Source: Chthoniobacterales bacterium
Lineage (GTDB): Bacteria; Verrucomicrobiota; Verrucomicrobiia; Chthoniobacterales; UBA10450
Length of the DNA: 14,472 nucleotides
Direction of reading: 5' to 3'
Assembly: GCA_013697015.1 (NCBI GenBank)
Contig: JACCXL010000019.1
Coordinates: 1 to 14,472 of the forward strand
The notes under the pieces are model-generated. The model did no database searches. It was given only the letters and a program-made list of their open reading frames with translations, and had not been told where the DNA came from. Of this stretch, positions 1 to 6,070 are shown piece after piece. The translations under genes and the position numbers were made by a program. Each line of letters begins with the position of its first letter. Within the stretch, counting starts at the first letter, position 1.

Positions 1-1050
1 GCGATGTATTTGATCGGCTCCCTCGGCGTTGTGCTCGTGATCGCAGTCGGCGCGCAAGAAGTTCTCCGCGGCGCCATGCCGCTGGGCAATTTGGTCGCCT
101 TTCTCATGCTGACCGGTTTCTTGTATGAGCCGATCGGCAAACTGCATTCGCTCAACCAACTCATGCAAGCCGGACGCGCCGCCGGCGAGCGCGTCTTCGA
201 GATCATTGATGAAAAAATCGAGCCTGACCGGGAGCGGCAGGAGGCAATCGCGATCACTGGTGATATCCGTTTCGACGACGTGAGCTTCGCGTACAGCGAG
301 GGGCTTCCTGCGCTTGATCATATTACGTTTCACGCGAAGCCGGGCGAGACGGTGGCTTTAGTGGGCGCGACCGGAGCCGGGAAATCGACGTTGGTGAATC
401 TTCTCGTGCGTTTTTACGAATACACTTCGGGGAAGATTTTGATTGATGGTCGTCCGTTACGCTCTTTCGGGCTTCGTCCCTTGCGTGAAGCGATCGGGAT
501 GGTGACGCAGGAAAGTTTTCTTTTCAACGGCACCATCCGCGAAAACCTGCTGAAGGGAAAACCTGCCGCGACCGATGAAGAATTGCTCGCGGCCGCGGAG
601 GCCGCGAATGCGCGCGGTTTCATCGACCGGCTGCCGGACGGCCTAAGTAGCAGGGTGGGCGAGCGAGGCGTGAAATTGAGCGTCGGCGAAAAGCAGCGTA
701 TTTCGATCGCGCGCGCGTTGTTGAAAGATCCGCCGATTCTCGTGCTGGACGAAGCGACCGCCAGCGTGGACACGTCGACCGAGAGGCTGATCCAGGAAGC
801 ATTGGAAACCTTGATGTCGCACCGCACCTGCGTGGTTATCGCGCATCGCCTGTCGACCGTCGTGCGTGCCGACCAGATTTTAGTTTTGGAGCGGGGCCGA
901 ATCATCGAGCGCGGGACTCATCTGGAACTGCTCGCGCTCGATGGTAAATACGCTCGCCTGTGCGAGGAAAGCTTCCTCGAGACCGCCGGACCCGCCGAAG
1001 TCTCGATTGAGACCGAGGACGACGTGGACGTCGAGCCGTGTCTCGATTAA
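1..1050 (+). CDS. MsbA-like ABC exporter, C-terminal part (5' truncated by window edge)
   Basis: This is the C-terminal part of a half-size ABC exporter with fused membrane and ATPase domains, of the MsbA/lipid A or multidrug family. The frame is open from base 1, so the true start lies outside the window. Counting from the ATG at 4, residues 1-60 are the last membrane helices and coupling region, and the nucleotide-binding domain runs from about 85 to 325. Visible motifs are Walker A GATGAGKST (121-129), Q-loop Gln169, signature LSVGE (225-229, a variant of LSGGQ), Walker B ILVLDE (245-250), D-loop (253-256) and switch His281. All catalytic positions look intact. The C-terminus carries an acidic tail rich in Asp and Glu (about 331-348) that goes beyond the usual domain end. 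The substrate cannot be read from this part. The family call is firm; MsbA rather than another exporter is a guess. Confidence 0.93.
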   Translation, partial: AMYLIGSLGVVLVIAVGAQEVLRGAMPLGNLVAFLMLTGFLYEPIGKLHSLNQLMQAGRAAGERVFEIIDEKIEPDRERQEAIAITGDIRFDDVSFAYSEGLPALDHITFHAKPGETVALVGATGAGKSTLVNLLVRFYEYTSGKILIDGRPLRSFGLRPLREAIGMVTQESFLFNGTIRENLLKGKPAATDEELLAAAEAANARGFIDRLPDGLSSRVGERGVKLSVGEKQRISIARALLKDPPILVLDEATASVDTSTERLIQEALETLMSHRTCVVIAHRLSTVVRADQILVLERGRIIERGTHLELLALDGKYARLCEESFLETAGPAEVSIETEDDVDVEPCLD

Positions 1051-1610
1051 AGGCCCGGCGGGAGCGGCGCCGAGGCGCGGGCTTGTGCTTCCAGCTCCTG
1101 ACAACGTGCTTCGGATCTGGCCAACGCGTGCCGAAGTTCGCGCAGCGCTTCCTCCAGTTCGCGGATGCGTTCGCTTGAGCTGATCGATATTCTGCTCGAG
1201 GCCGGTCCGAGCGAAAAAGCTTCGTTCGCAGCGAGGGGGCGATCTATCTCGGGAGCGTCGCTCGCCTCCAGAAGCCCGGACATCTCGCGGACACGGCAGC
1301 GTGTTCCATCGCACGCATTGATCACGAAAGTATCGTTATCGATTTCACCGAGGCGAATAAATTCCTGCACGGCCCCGAGCGCGGTGGGACCGTAAAAACT
1401 CTCGCTCGTTACCTCTACGATCCAATCCATGCCGAGTGAATCCAACATCGGCGCCTTGATCCACGTTTCCTGATCGGTTGAAACGGAGTCGTGTGGCGCG
1501 ATTTGAGCAGTCGCGGCCCAGCGGGCCAGTTGTTCGAAAGCCAGCGGGCCAAATACGTTTCCGTCTTCGTTCTTGCGCAGGTACCACGGCTGATCTGCAG
1601 AGGCTTCCAT
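1047..1610 (-). CDS. GYF-domain-like protein with C-terminal coiled coil
   Basis: This 187-residue protein has no signal peptide. Residues 9-55 resemble the bacterial GYF_2 domain: an aromatic WYLR start, then a GPLAFEQLARWA stretch and a WIKAP end. Residues 63-110 look like a second, more divergent copy (DWIVEV, then FYGPTALGAVQEFIRLGEI). Residues 147-178 are a charged heptad-rich segment (ERIRELEEALRELRHAL) that probably forms a coiled coil. The ATG at 1610 was chosen because the GYF similarity begins there and because its first A is also the last base of the upstream LysM gene's stop (TAATG), a typical coupled junction. Open frame upstream of 1610 is out-of-frame LysM sequence. GYF domains bind proline-rich or other peptide partners; the partner here is unknown. 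The gene ends in a TTAA that also ends the convergent exporter gene. Confidence 0.8.
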   Translation of the reverse strand: MEASADQPWYLRKNEDGNVFGPLAFEQLARWAATAQIAPHDSVSTDQETWIKAPMLDSLGMDWIVEVTSESFYGPTALGAVQEFIRLGEIDNDTFVINACDGTRCRVREMSGLLEASDAPEIDRPLAANEAFSLGPASSRISISSSERIRELEEALRELRHALARSEARCQELEAQARASAPLPPGL

Positions 1611-2107
1611 TATTCCGATGGCGAAGTGGCGGCCGGGGAAGCGGAGGGTGAGGCGTTGGCTCCCGGTATCATGATCGTCTGTCCGGCCTGCAATTTTCGA
1701 TCGTTCTCGATGTGATTGAATTTCTGCAGCTCTTCGACGCCGACTTTGTGCGTCTTTGCGATCGACGTCAGCGTCTCGCCACGGGTCACCACGTGGGAGT
1801 TCCCAACTGCTCCGGCTTTTACCGGATCGGTTTGCACCGCACCCGTAGCCAGCGCCGGCGAAGTGCCGGCAGACGGGGTTGGTTCGCCGATCATCACGCC
1901 GGGCCTCATGTTCGAGATCTGCTGTTCGAGTTTCAATAACTGCTGCGAAAGCGCATCGATCTTCGTGTTCTGCTCGTCGATCTTTCGGGTGAGCGCTTCG
2001 AGCTGTGATCCGCTCGCACCGGCAGGGTCCTGGGTTTGCGCTGCGGCGCTCGCGACGATCGAACCTACGACCAGCAGGCCTAAGAATTTCGTGAAGGCGG
2101 ATGACAT
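1610..2107 (-). CDS. Secreted LysM-domain protein with coiled coil
   Basis: This 165-residue exported protein is probably periplasmic and peptidoglycan-associated. Residues 1-23 are a signal peptide (hydrophobic LGLLVVGSIVASAAA, cleavage near AAA|QTQ). Residues 34-66 are a Gln/Leu/Lys heptad-rich coiled coil (LEALTRKIDEQNTKIDALSQ). Residues 70-104 are a Pro/Ala/Thr linker. Residues 105-148 are one LysM domain (HVVTRGETLTSIAKTHKV to LQAGQTIMIPG), which binds GlcNAc-containing glycans. The tail (149-165) is Ala/Ser/Pro-rich. The ATG at 2107 was chosen because it starts the signal peptide directly; the frame is open to 2161 but would add 18 residues ahead of the signal. No clear Shine-Dalgarno site is present. 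It is the first gene of a pair with the GYF-like gene and is divergent from ubact. No catalytic domain is visible, so a structural or adaptor role is likely. Confidence 0.87.
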   Translation of the reverse strand: MSSAFTKFLGLLVVGSIVASAAAQTQDPAGASGSQLEALTRKIDEQNTKIDALSQQLLKLEQQISNMRPGVMIGEPTPSAGTSPALATGAVQTDPVKAGAVGNSHVVTRGETLTSIAKTHKVGVEELQKFNHIENDRKLQAGQTIMIPGANASPSASPAATSPSE

Positions 2108-2206
2108 GGCGGCATTTTGCCATTCGGCCACTGGAGTGGCAAGCGCAGCCGTGCCGGACAATGTGCCCCAGTTGCCTTTTTACGATTCATTCCTAACCTT
2201 CAGTCG
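2108..2206. promoter_or_regulatory. Divergent promoter region of lysM-gyf and ubact-prcBA, with an inverted repeat
   Basis: This 99-base gap separates two oppositely directed operons and must hold both promoters. It contains a perfect inverted repeat, GCCACT-GG-AGTGGC, at 2127..2140, about 20 bases upstream of the LysM start. It could be an operator or a short hairpin in that gene's leader. A weak plus-strand promoter may be TTGCCT (2172..2177) with TAACCT (2194..2199, 16-base spacing). That would start transcription almost at the ubact ATG and so imply a near-leaderless message. The -10 match is poor and I do not rely on it. Confidence 0.35.
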
Positions 2207-2383
2207 ATGGGTGAGCGCATCCAAAAGCCGGCGGAGCCACCACCGTGGGCGCCGAAACAAGGGGACGGGGACGGCCCGAAAGCGCCCGATATTTCACGAC
2301 CGGACACAAGAGATCTTTTGCAGCGAATGCGAAAGGTTGATCCGAACCAGGCGAAGCGCTACCGCCAGCGCACCGGTCAATAA
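2207..2383 (+). CDS. ubact: Prokaryotic ubiquitin-like protein UBact
   Basis: This 58-residue protein is a Pup-like modifier. In Pup systems the C-terminal residue is ligated to lysines of target proteins, which the proteasome then degrades. The N-terminal half (1-32) is Pro/Gly/Asp-rich and probably disordered (KPAEPPPWAPKQGDGDGP). The second half holds the conserved part: ISRPDTRDLLQRM (29-41), then RKVDPNQAKRYRQRTGQ to the end. The RYRQR-[ST]-G-[EQ] ending is diagnostic of UBact as I know the family, in place of the GG[EQ] of actinobacterial Pup. It ends in Gln, so by analogy with Pup the Gln should be deamidated to Glu before ligation. The ATG at 2207 gives the usual family length; the frame is open back to 2117 but that extension has no family character. 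Its stop overlaps the prcB start (TAATG), and the prcB-prcA context independently supports the call. Confidence 0.92.
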   Translation: MGERIQKPAEPPPWAPKQGDGDGPKAPDISRPDTRDLLQRMRKVDPNQAKRYRQRTGQ

Positions 2384-3192
2384 TGGAGCCACTGGCGGCT
2401 GGCCAGTTCGCTTCCAGCGGCGGAGACGATTTCCCGGGGCTACTGCGTTCCCGCGGCCTCCTCGGAATCGCGCCACAGTTCCCCACCGCCGGCAGTCGCG
2501 CCGAGATGGTTCAGACGCAAGCGACCACCATCCTGGCGTTCAAGTTTCTGGGCGGCGTGCTGGTGGCAGGAGATCGACGCGCAACTGCCGGCAACACGGT
2601 CGTCTATGATCGCGCTGACAAAGTCCTGGAAATCGACCGCCATTCCCTCATGGCGATCGCGGGCGTGCCGGCGACGGCGTGGGAAATGGCGCGTGTCCTG
2701 GAGCATTCCTTCCAGTTTTTTCGACGGACGCAGCTACAGGAAATGAGTGTCGACGGCAAGGTGCGCGCGCTCTCGAAATTGCTGCGCGACAATTTTGGAT
2801 TCGTGATGCAGGGCGTTGGGATCGTGGTGCCGATTTTCGCCACTTACGACGTGCGCGAAGATCCAGCGGCCCGGCTTTACTTCTACGATGCGATGGGAGC
2901 GCAATTTGAGGTCGCAGATTACGCGGCAACTGGCTCCGGCTCACCCGCGGTTCGTGGGATTCTTTATTACGAAAACAATTGGGGCAAGAAGACGCTCGCG
3001 AAACTGAACGAAGACGAAGCTGTGATCATTGCCTTGCGCGCGCTCGACACCGCCGCGGAGTCCGATACCGCGACGGGAGGAGTGGACCGGGAGGGCCGCA
3101 TTTACCCGATCGTTAAAATCGTTTCAGCGAGCGGGATCGAGGCGCTGCCAGAGCGCCGGATTGCGGCGCTTTTCAAAAAGGGCGTCGCATGA
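2383..3192 (+). CDS. prcB: 20S proteasome beta subunit (catalytic)
   Basis: This 269-residue protein is the proteolytic subunit of a bacterial 20S proteasome, made as a proprotein. Residues 1-47 are the propeptide. The mature N-terminus should be Thr48, in QA|TTILAFKF, by alignment with the actinobacterial pattern TTIVALKYPGG. Counting Thr48 as 1, the catalytic residues fall exactly in place: Asp17 in AGDRRAT (residue 64) and Lys33 (residue 80). The structural GSGS motif (184-187) and the DTATGG segment are also present. The residue before Thr1 is Ala, where Gly is usual. The start at 2383 overlaps the ubact stop in TAATG, and the 3' end overlaps prcA in ATGA, so the three genes should be translated from one message. 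A later ATG at 2506 would leave almost no propeptide and is less likely. It should form heptameric rings stacked between PrcA rings. Confidence 0.95.
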   Translation: MEPLAAGQFASSGGDDFPGLLRSRGLLGIAPQFPTAGSRAEMVQTQATTILAFKFLGGVLVAGDRRATAGNTVVYDRADKVLEIDRHSLMAIAGVPATAWEMARVLEHSFQFFRRTQLQEMSVDGKVRALSKLLRDNFGFVMQGVGIVVPIFATYDVREDPAARLYFYDAMGAQFEVADYAATGSGSPAVRGILYYENNWGKKTLAKLNEDEAVIIALRALDTAAESDTATGGVDREGRIYPIVKIVSASGIEALPERRIAALFKKGVA

Positions 3193-3965
3193 TCGAAGAG
3201 CCCTACCGATGGGTGGAGGCGATCGCGAATCGCCGTGAGTACATCGAAACGCAGCTCGCGCCGGGCAGTCCGCTGGTGGCGCTTTCGTGCCGGGAAGGGA
3301 TCTTGTTTTTTACCATCGGACAAACGCGGCAGAAAATTTTCGAGATCTACGATCGCATCGCGATGGGGGCGATCGGACATCCTGGCGATATTGAGCGCCT
3401 CCGCATGACCGTGATCGAACTCGCGAGCACGGAAGGTTTCGCGCGCTCCGCGGCGGATGTTTCGCTCCGCCGCCTGGCGCACTATTCACTCAGCCCAGTT
3501 TTGAAAGCTGCTTTCGAGCAGATCTACGGCGCACCCTATCTGGCGCGCATGCTCTTTGGAGAAGTCGGTTCGACGCCGGAAGATGATCTGATTTTACGAG
3601 TCGATTACGACGGCGCCATCGCGACGAATGCAGGCACGCTCGCAGCGACGGCGCGCAGTTTCGCTGTCTTGAGCGGCCATCGCCAGACCACGGAGGCAAT
3701 GGAAATCTATTTGCAAAGTGAACATTCACCCGAGGCGCCCCTGAATCGCGCTTTGCAGATCGCACTCGACACTTGGACAGCCGGCCAGCTTCAGGGCGAC
3801 GACAGCGCGGGTCAGAAGTCGCCGACGAGCACGCAGATCGCGACCGCACGCAAGGCCCATCTGCGCGGTGGAGTCGAAGCCGCTATTCTGGACCGGAAAT
3901 CGAAGCTCGCGATCCGTTATCGGCAGCTAACTACGGAAGAACTGCAGCCGCTAGCTGCTCGTTAG
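3189..3965 (+). CDS. prcA: 20S proteasome alpha subunit
   Basis: This 258-residue protein is the non-catalytic alpha subunit, which forms the outer rings and gate of the 20S core. It lacks the N-terminal catalytic Thr. The family features seen in actinobacterial PrcA are recognisable: an N-terminal helix with RREYIE (16-20 region), a PLVALSCREGILF strand pair (28-40), QKIFEIYDRIAMGAIG (48-63, which contains the typical YDR), the VDYDGAI turn (138-144), and the C-terminal GGVEAAILDRKSKLAIRYRQLT (227-248). The start ATG overlaps the prcB stop in ATGA, so expression is coupled and roughly equal amounts are expected. The protein appears full length, ending in LQPLAAR in a region comparable to the end of other PrcA proteins. 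No pafA follows, unlike the actinobacterial order. Alpha and beta subunits with UBact together make the assignment secure. Confidence 0.94.
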   Translation: MIEEPYRWVEAIANRREYIETQLAPGSPLVALSCREGILFFTIGQTRQKIFEIYDRIAMGAIGHPGDIERLRMTVIELASTEGFARSAADVSLRRLAHYSLSPVLKAAFEQIYGAPYLARMLFGEVGSTPEDDLILRVDYDGAIATNAGTLAATARSFAVLSGHRQTTEAMEIYLQSEHSPEAPLNRALQIALDTWTAGQLQGDDSAGQKSPTSTQIATARKAHLRGGVEAAILDRKSKLAIRYRQLTTEELQPLAAR

Positions 3966-4290
3966 GCGAGGCCGATGTGGGCGCGCCGGCGAACCTCTTC
4001 GAGCCGCGCGTGGAACTCTCGCGGCCATGGTGGAGGAAGCGCTCTTGGGACACACCAAGGCCATGAACCGTGGCATGCGCCCGGAGCCGTTCTATGTCAT
4101 TGCTAATGTTCGTCATCCGGCCATCCTCGTCGAAGGAGGTTTTCTGACAAACACGGACGACGCCGGCAAACTCGGACGAGCAGTGTATCGCGATCAGCTC
4201 GCAGCCGGCATCGCCGAAGGGATCAAACGTTATCGTGAGGTAATTCGGCGGCGTCAGCCGTCCGCCGCGGCGAGCGCGCCCGAAACCTGA
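3965..4290 (+). pseudogene. Remnant of N-acetylmuramoyl-L-alanine amidase (Amidase_3), 5' truncated and frameshifted
   Basis: The clean frame from ATG 4027 encodes 87 residues that match the last third of Amidase_3 enzymes, which cleave the amide bond between MurNAc and the stem peptide. It has KAMNRGMRPEPFYVI, then RHPAILVEGGFLTN with the catalytic-site Glu, then a typical C-terminal helix (LAAGIAEGIKRY). The zinc ligands His, Glu and His lie upstream in this family and are absent. Family-like sequence appears to continue upstream in another frame: ANLFEPRVEL (3989..4018) fits the N-x-F-[DE] stretch that normally precedes this part. That suggests a one-base frameshift near 4010..4020. Further upstream lies only the end of prcA, so there is no room for the rest of the enzyme. 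A small expressed protein from 4027 is possible but could not be an active amidase. Confidence 0.72.
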
Positions 4291-4314
4291 ATAGACAGAT
4301 GCCCGGCAACGTCG

Positions 4315-4321
4315 AAGGAGG
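4315..4321 (+). promoter_or_regulatory. Strong Shine-Dalgarno site (AAGGAGG)
   Basis: AAGGAGG sits 7 bases ahead of the ATG at 4329. It decides that start over the in-frame ATG at 4299, which would place 10 hydrophilic residues in front of the signal peptide. It is the clearest ribosome-binding site in the window; most other genes here have none that is recognisable. Confidence 0.85.
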
Positions 4322-4328
4322 ACCGAAC

Positions 4329-5099
4329 ATGAAGCGAGTGATCGTGGTGGCAGTCACCATTTTTGCAGCTGCAATCTGCAGCGTGCGTGCGGATGAATCG
4401 ACCGCGTCAGTCCAGCAAGCCCTGAAGGATCAGGGGTTTTATTACGGTGACGTCACTGGAAAAATGGATGCGGATACGACCGCTGCTATCCGGCGTTATC
4501 AAATCCGAAGCGGTTTAAAGATTACGGGCGAGGTTAATGCGGAGACCGAGAAATCGCTCAACGTCGGTTCAAGCGGAGCATCGCAAGATCTGGCCGGCAG
4601 GACGTCAAAAAATACCGTACCGGTCGCTCCGCGTCCTTCTGCGGGCGCCAGTCGAGAAACGATCACGAGAGAGACACCGACCGCTCCTCAGGAGCCGCAA
4701 CCTGTGTATCAGGACGAAAAACCGATGCGCGACGGGCAGCCGTATCGGTCTCCACCACTCAGTGGAGCATCTGCGCGGGATGGCATTTTTTCCGGCACGC
4801 CATACGAAATGGCGCCACCGCCGGTGCAGCGCGATGTGATTCTCGGCGCGCAAACGATGCTGGCCCGGCGTGGTTATTACCGCAGCGGTGTCGACGGCGT
4901 TTACGGTCCCGGGATGGAATTCGCTCTCCGCGCATATCAGTCGCGCACCGGGATTCCACCAAACGGCCGGCTCGATATGGATACCCTGGCCGCTCTCGGG
5001 CTGCTCCCAGGTCAACATTTTCCGGGTTCCACCTCGCCGCGGCGTCGGCCCATCGCGCCGCCGCGCGGCGTGGTTCGAGGCGAATGGGTTCCTGAATAA
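4329..5099 (+). CDS. Secreted protein with two peptidoglycan-binding domains
   Basis: This 256-residue exported protein begins with a signal peptide (1-21: KR, hydrophobic VIVVAVTIFAAAICS, cleavage near VRA|DE). Residues 27-77 form a PG_binding_1 domain (VQQALKDQGFYYGDVTGKMD, then TTAAIRRYQIRSGL). Residues 169-224 form a second one (AQTMLARRGYYRSGVDGVYG, then ALRAYQSRTGIPPNGRLD). Between them lies a Pro/Arg/Ser-rich linker of about 90 residues, probably flexible, and the C-terminus is Pro/Arg-rich. No catalytic domain is visible, so it probably binds or crosslinks to the cell wall in the periplasm. It lies just after the amidase remnant; such domains often accompany amidases, so the two may once have worked together. 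Its stop is only 15 bases from the convergent DUF3108 gene, with no obvious terminator between. Confidence 0.88.
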   Translation: MKRVIVVAVTIFAAAICSVRADESTASVQQALKDQGFYYGDVTGKMDADTTAAIRRYQIRSGLKITGEVNAETEKSLNVGSSGASQDLAGRTSKNTVPVAPRPSAGASRETITRETPTAPQEPQPVYQDEKPMRDGQPYRSPPLSGASARDGIFSGTPYEMAPPPVQRDVILGAQTMLARRGYYRSGVDGVYGPGMEFALRAYQSRTGIPPNGRLDMDTLAALGLLPGQHFPGSTSPRRRPIAPPRGVVRGEWVPE

Positions 5100-5114
5100 G
5101 GGGATCTTCGTCGC

Positions 5115-5927
5115 TTACAATTTCGCGTTGTCGAAGCGCACAGATTGCAGTTCCGCAAAGACAGTGCCAACGAAGATCTGCGCTTCGATTCGCAGAATCA
5201 TCCGATCCGCGTCATCCGAAATCCAGACGGAGGCTCGACGAAACTTCCGGTGCGGTTCAAGTTTTCGATCCTTGCTGATTTTGCTGAGCTGCAGATTCAA
5301 CTTGATCGCGTTGAACTTCCCCGCGGGCACCGAGATACTCTCGCGACCGGCGACCGTAACGGTAGCGAGATACGCGGATGTCGTCGGATAGACGACCAGG
5401 CGGTGCACCTCGCCTCCTTCGAGTGGTTGGCTGCGCAAATAAAGCAACGCGCTTTGCAGGTCGAAGAGATTCGGAAGATCGAAGCGACGGGTTTTGGACG
5501 GCTTACCCTTAGCCGGCTTTTCAATTCGCTTCCGGGTCACGCCATTCGCGTCGAAGGCAAGCTCAGTCACGATCTGCTTTGAGCGGGTGCTTTCACTCTG
5601 CTTCAATGAAATGGGGCGCAGTGTGTCCGCCGCCGCGGCGGTCTCGTAAGCGACGTCAAATTTCCAGAGCGTGCGTGCGAGCCCGACCGTGCGTCCGGCT
5701 GCTCGAAGATGAAACTGACCGTCGTCCGCTTTCGCGAAGTTCACTTCGGCCGTGGCGGCGGTAAACCCATTCCAACCAAAACCGTAAGTCGCTTGGAGCG
5801 CGCGAGGCGCCGGGAAGTTTTCGGCCCGCCCCACATCGACGGTGCTTTCCCAGTTTTCGGCGGCCGATGCTCCCTGCAGCGGCCACAACAACAAAGCAGC
5901 GAAAAAGAGTGCATAAACGCGGATCAT
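5115..5927 (-). CDS. Exported DUF3108-like protein
   Basis: This 270-residue protein has a signal peptide (1-22, MIRVYALFFAALLLWP, cleavage near ASA|AEN). The mature part is a beta-rich protein that resembles the DUF3108 family by its layout. It has an early YGFGWNGFTAATAEVNF stretch (48-64), a DLPNLFDLQSALLYLRSQPL segment (150-169), and a C-terminal VWISDDADRMILRIEA (234-249) followed by a strand ending in the usual FAELQSV. The function of DUF3108 proteins is not established; they are periplasmic or outer-membrane associated. A basic stretch (132-148) includes KPAKGKPSKTRR. The ATG at 5927 starts the signal peptide directly; the frame is open to 5981 but that would put 18 polar residues ahead of it. 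It lies downstream of the skp terminator and so probably has its own promoter. Confidence 0.8.
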   Translation of the reverse strand: MIRVYALFFAALLLWPLQGASAAENWESTVDVGRAENFPAPRALQATYGFGWNGFTAATAEVNFAKADDGQFHLRAAGRTVGLARTLWKFDVAYETAAAADTLRPISLKQSESTRSKQIVTELAFDANGVTRKRIEKPAKGKPSKTRRFDLPNLFDLQSALLYLRSQPLEGGEVHRLVVYPTTSAYLATVTVAGRESISVPAGKFNAIKLNLQLSKISKDRKLEPHRKFRRASVWISDDADRMILRIEAQIFVGTVFAELQSVRFDNAKL

Positions 5928-6018
5928 GGCGATGGAGATGTCAGACGACGTGGACTCAATCAAACCGACAGATCTGGGCACGGGCGGCTCCTGCCGCGCA
6001 AACTCATCTCACAAAAAC

Positions 6019-6050
6019 AAAACGCACGCGAGGTAACCCGCGTGCGTTTT
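6019..6050 (-). terminator. Rho-independent terminator of bamA-skp
   Basis: A perfect 12-base-pair stem (AAAACGCACGCG, 6019..6030, pairing with 6039..6050) encloses the 8-base loop AGGTAACC. On the minus strand it follows the skp stop by 20 bases and runs into a T-rich tail (TTTTGTTTTTGT, complement of 6011..6022), the form of an intrinsic terminator. The complementary A and T arms could also let it stop plus-strand transcripts. Confidence 0.88.
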
Positions 6051-6070
6051 CTAGAAAACTTTCTCCAAAC

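Noticed and set aside
1611..2123. Extension of the GYF-like gene upstream to 2123 (358 codons in total)
   Set aside because: The extra 171 residues are Arg/Asp-rich antisense-like sequence read out of frame through the LysM gene, which has a good signal peptide and a LysM domain. The GYF similarity begins at 1610.
1716..2609. A 297-codon plus-strand frame across the LysM gene, ubact and the start of prcB
   Set aside because: It runs antisense to the LysM gene and out of frame through ubact and prcB, and its Arg/Ser-rich translation has no recognisable domain.
3773..4066. A plus-strand frame that overlaps the end of prcA and might be an amidase start
   Set aside because: Up to 3965 it is just prcA read out of frame, with no amidase character. 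Only its last part, after 3980, resembles amidase sequence, and I treat that as part of the remnant.
4537..4839. Out-of-frame open readings within the peptidoglycan-binding protein gene
   Set aside because: They lie inside a gene with a signal peptide, a strong ribosome-binding site and two recognisable domains.
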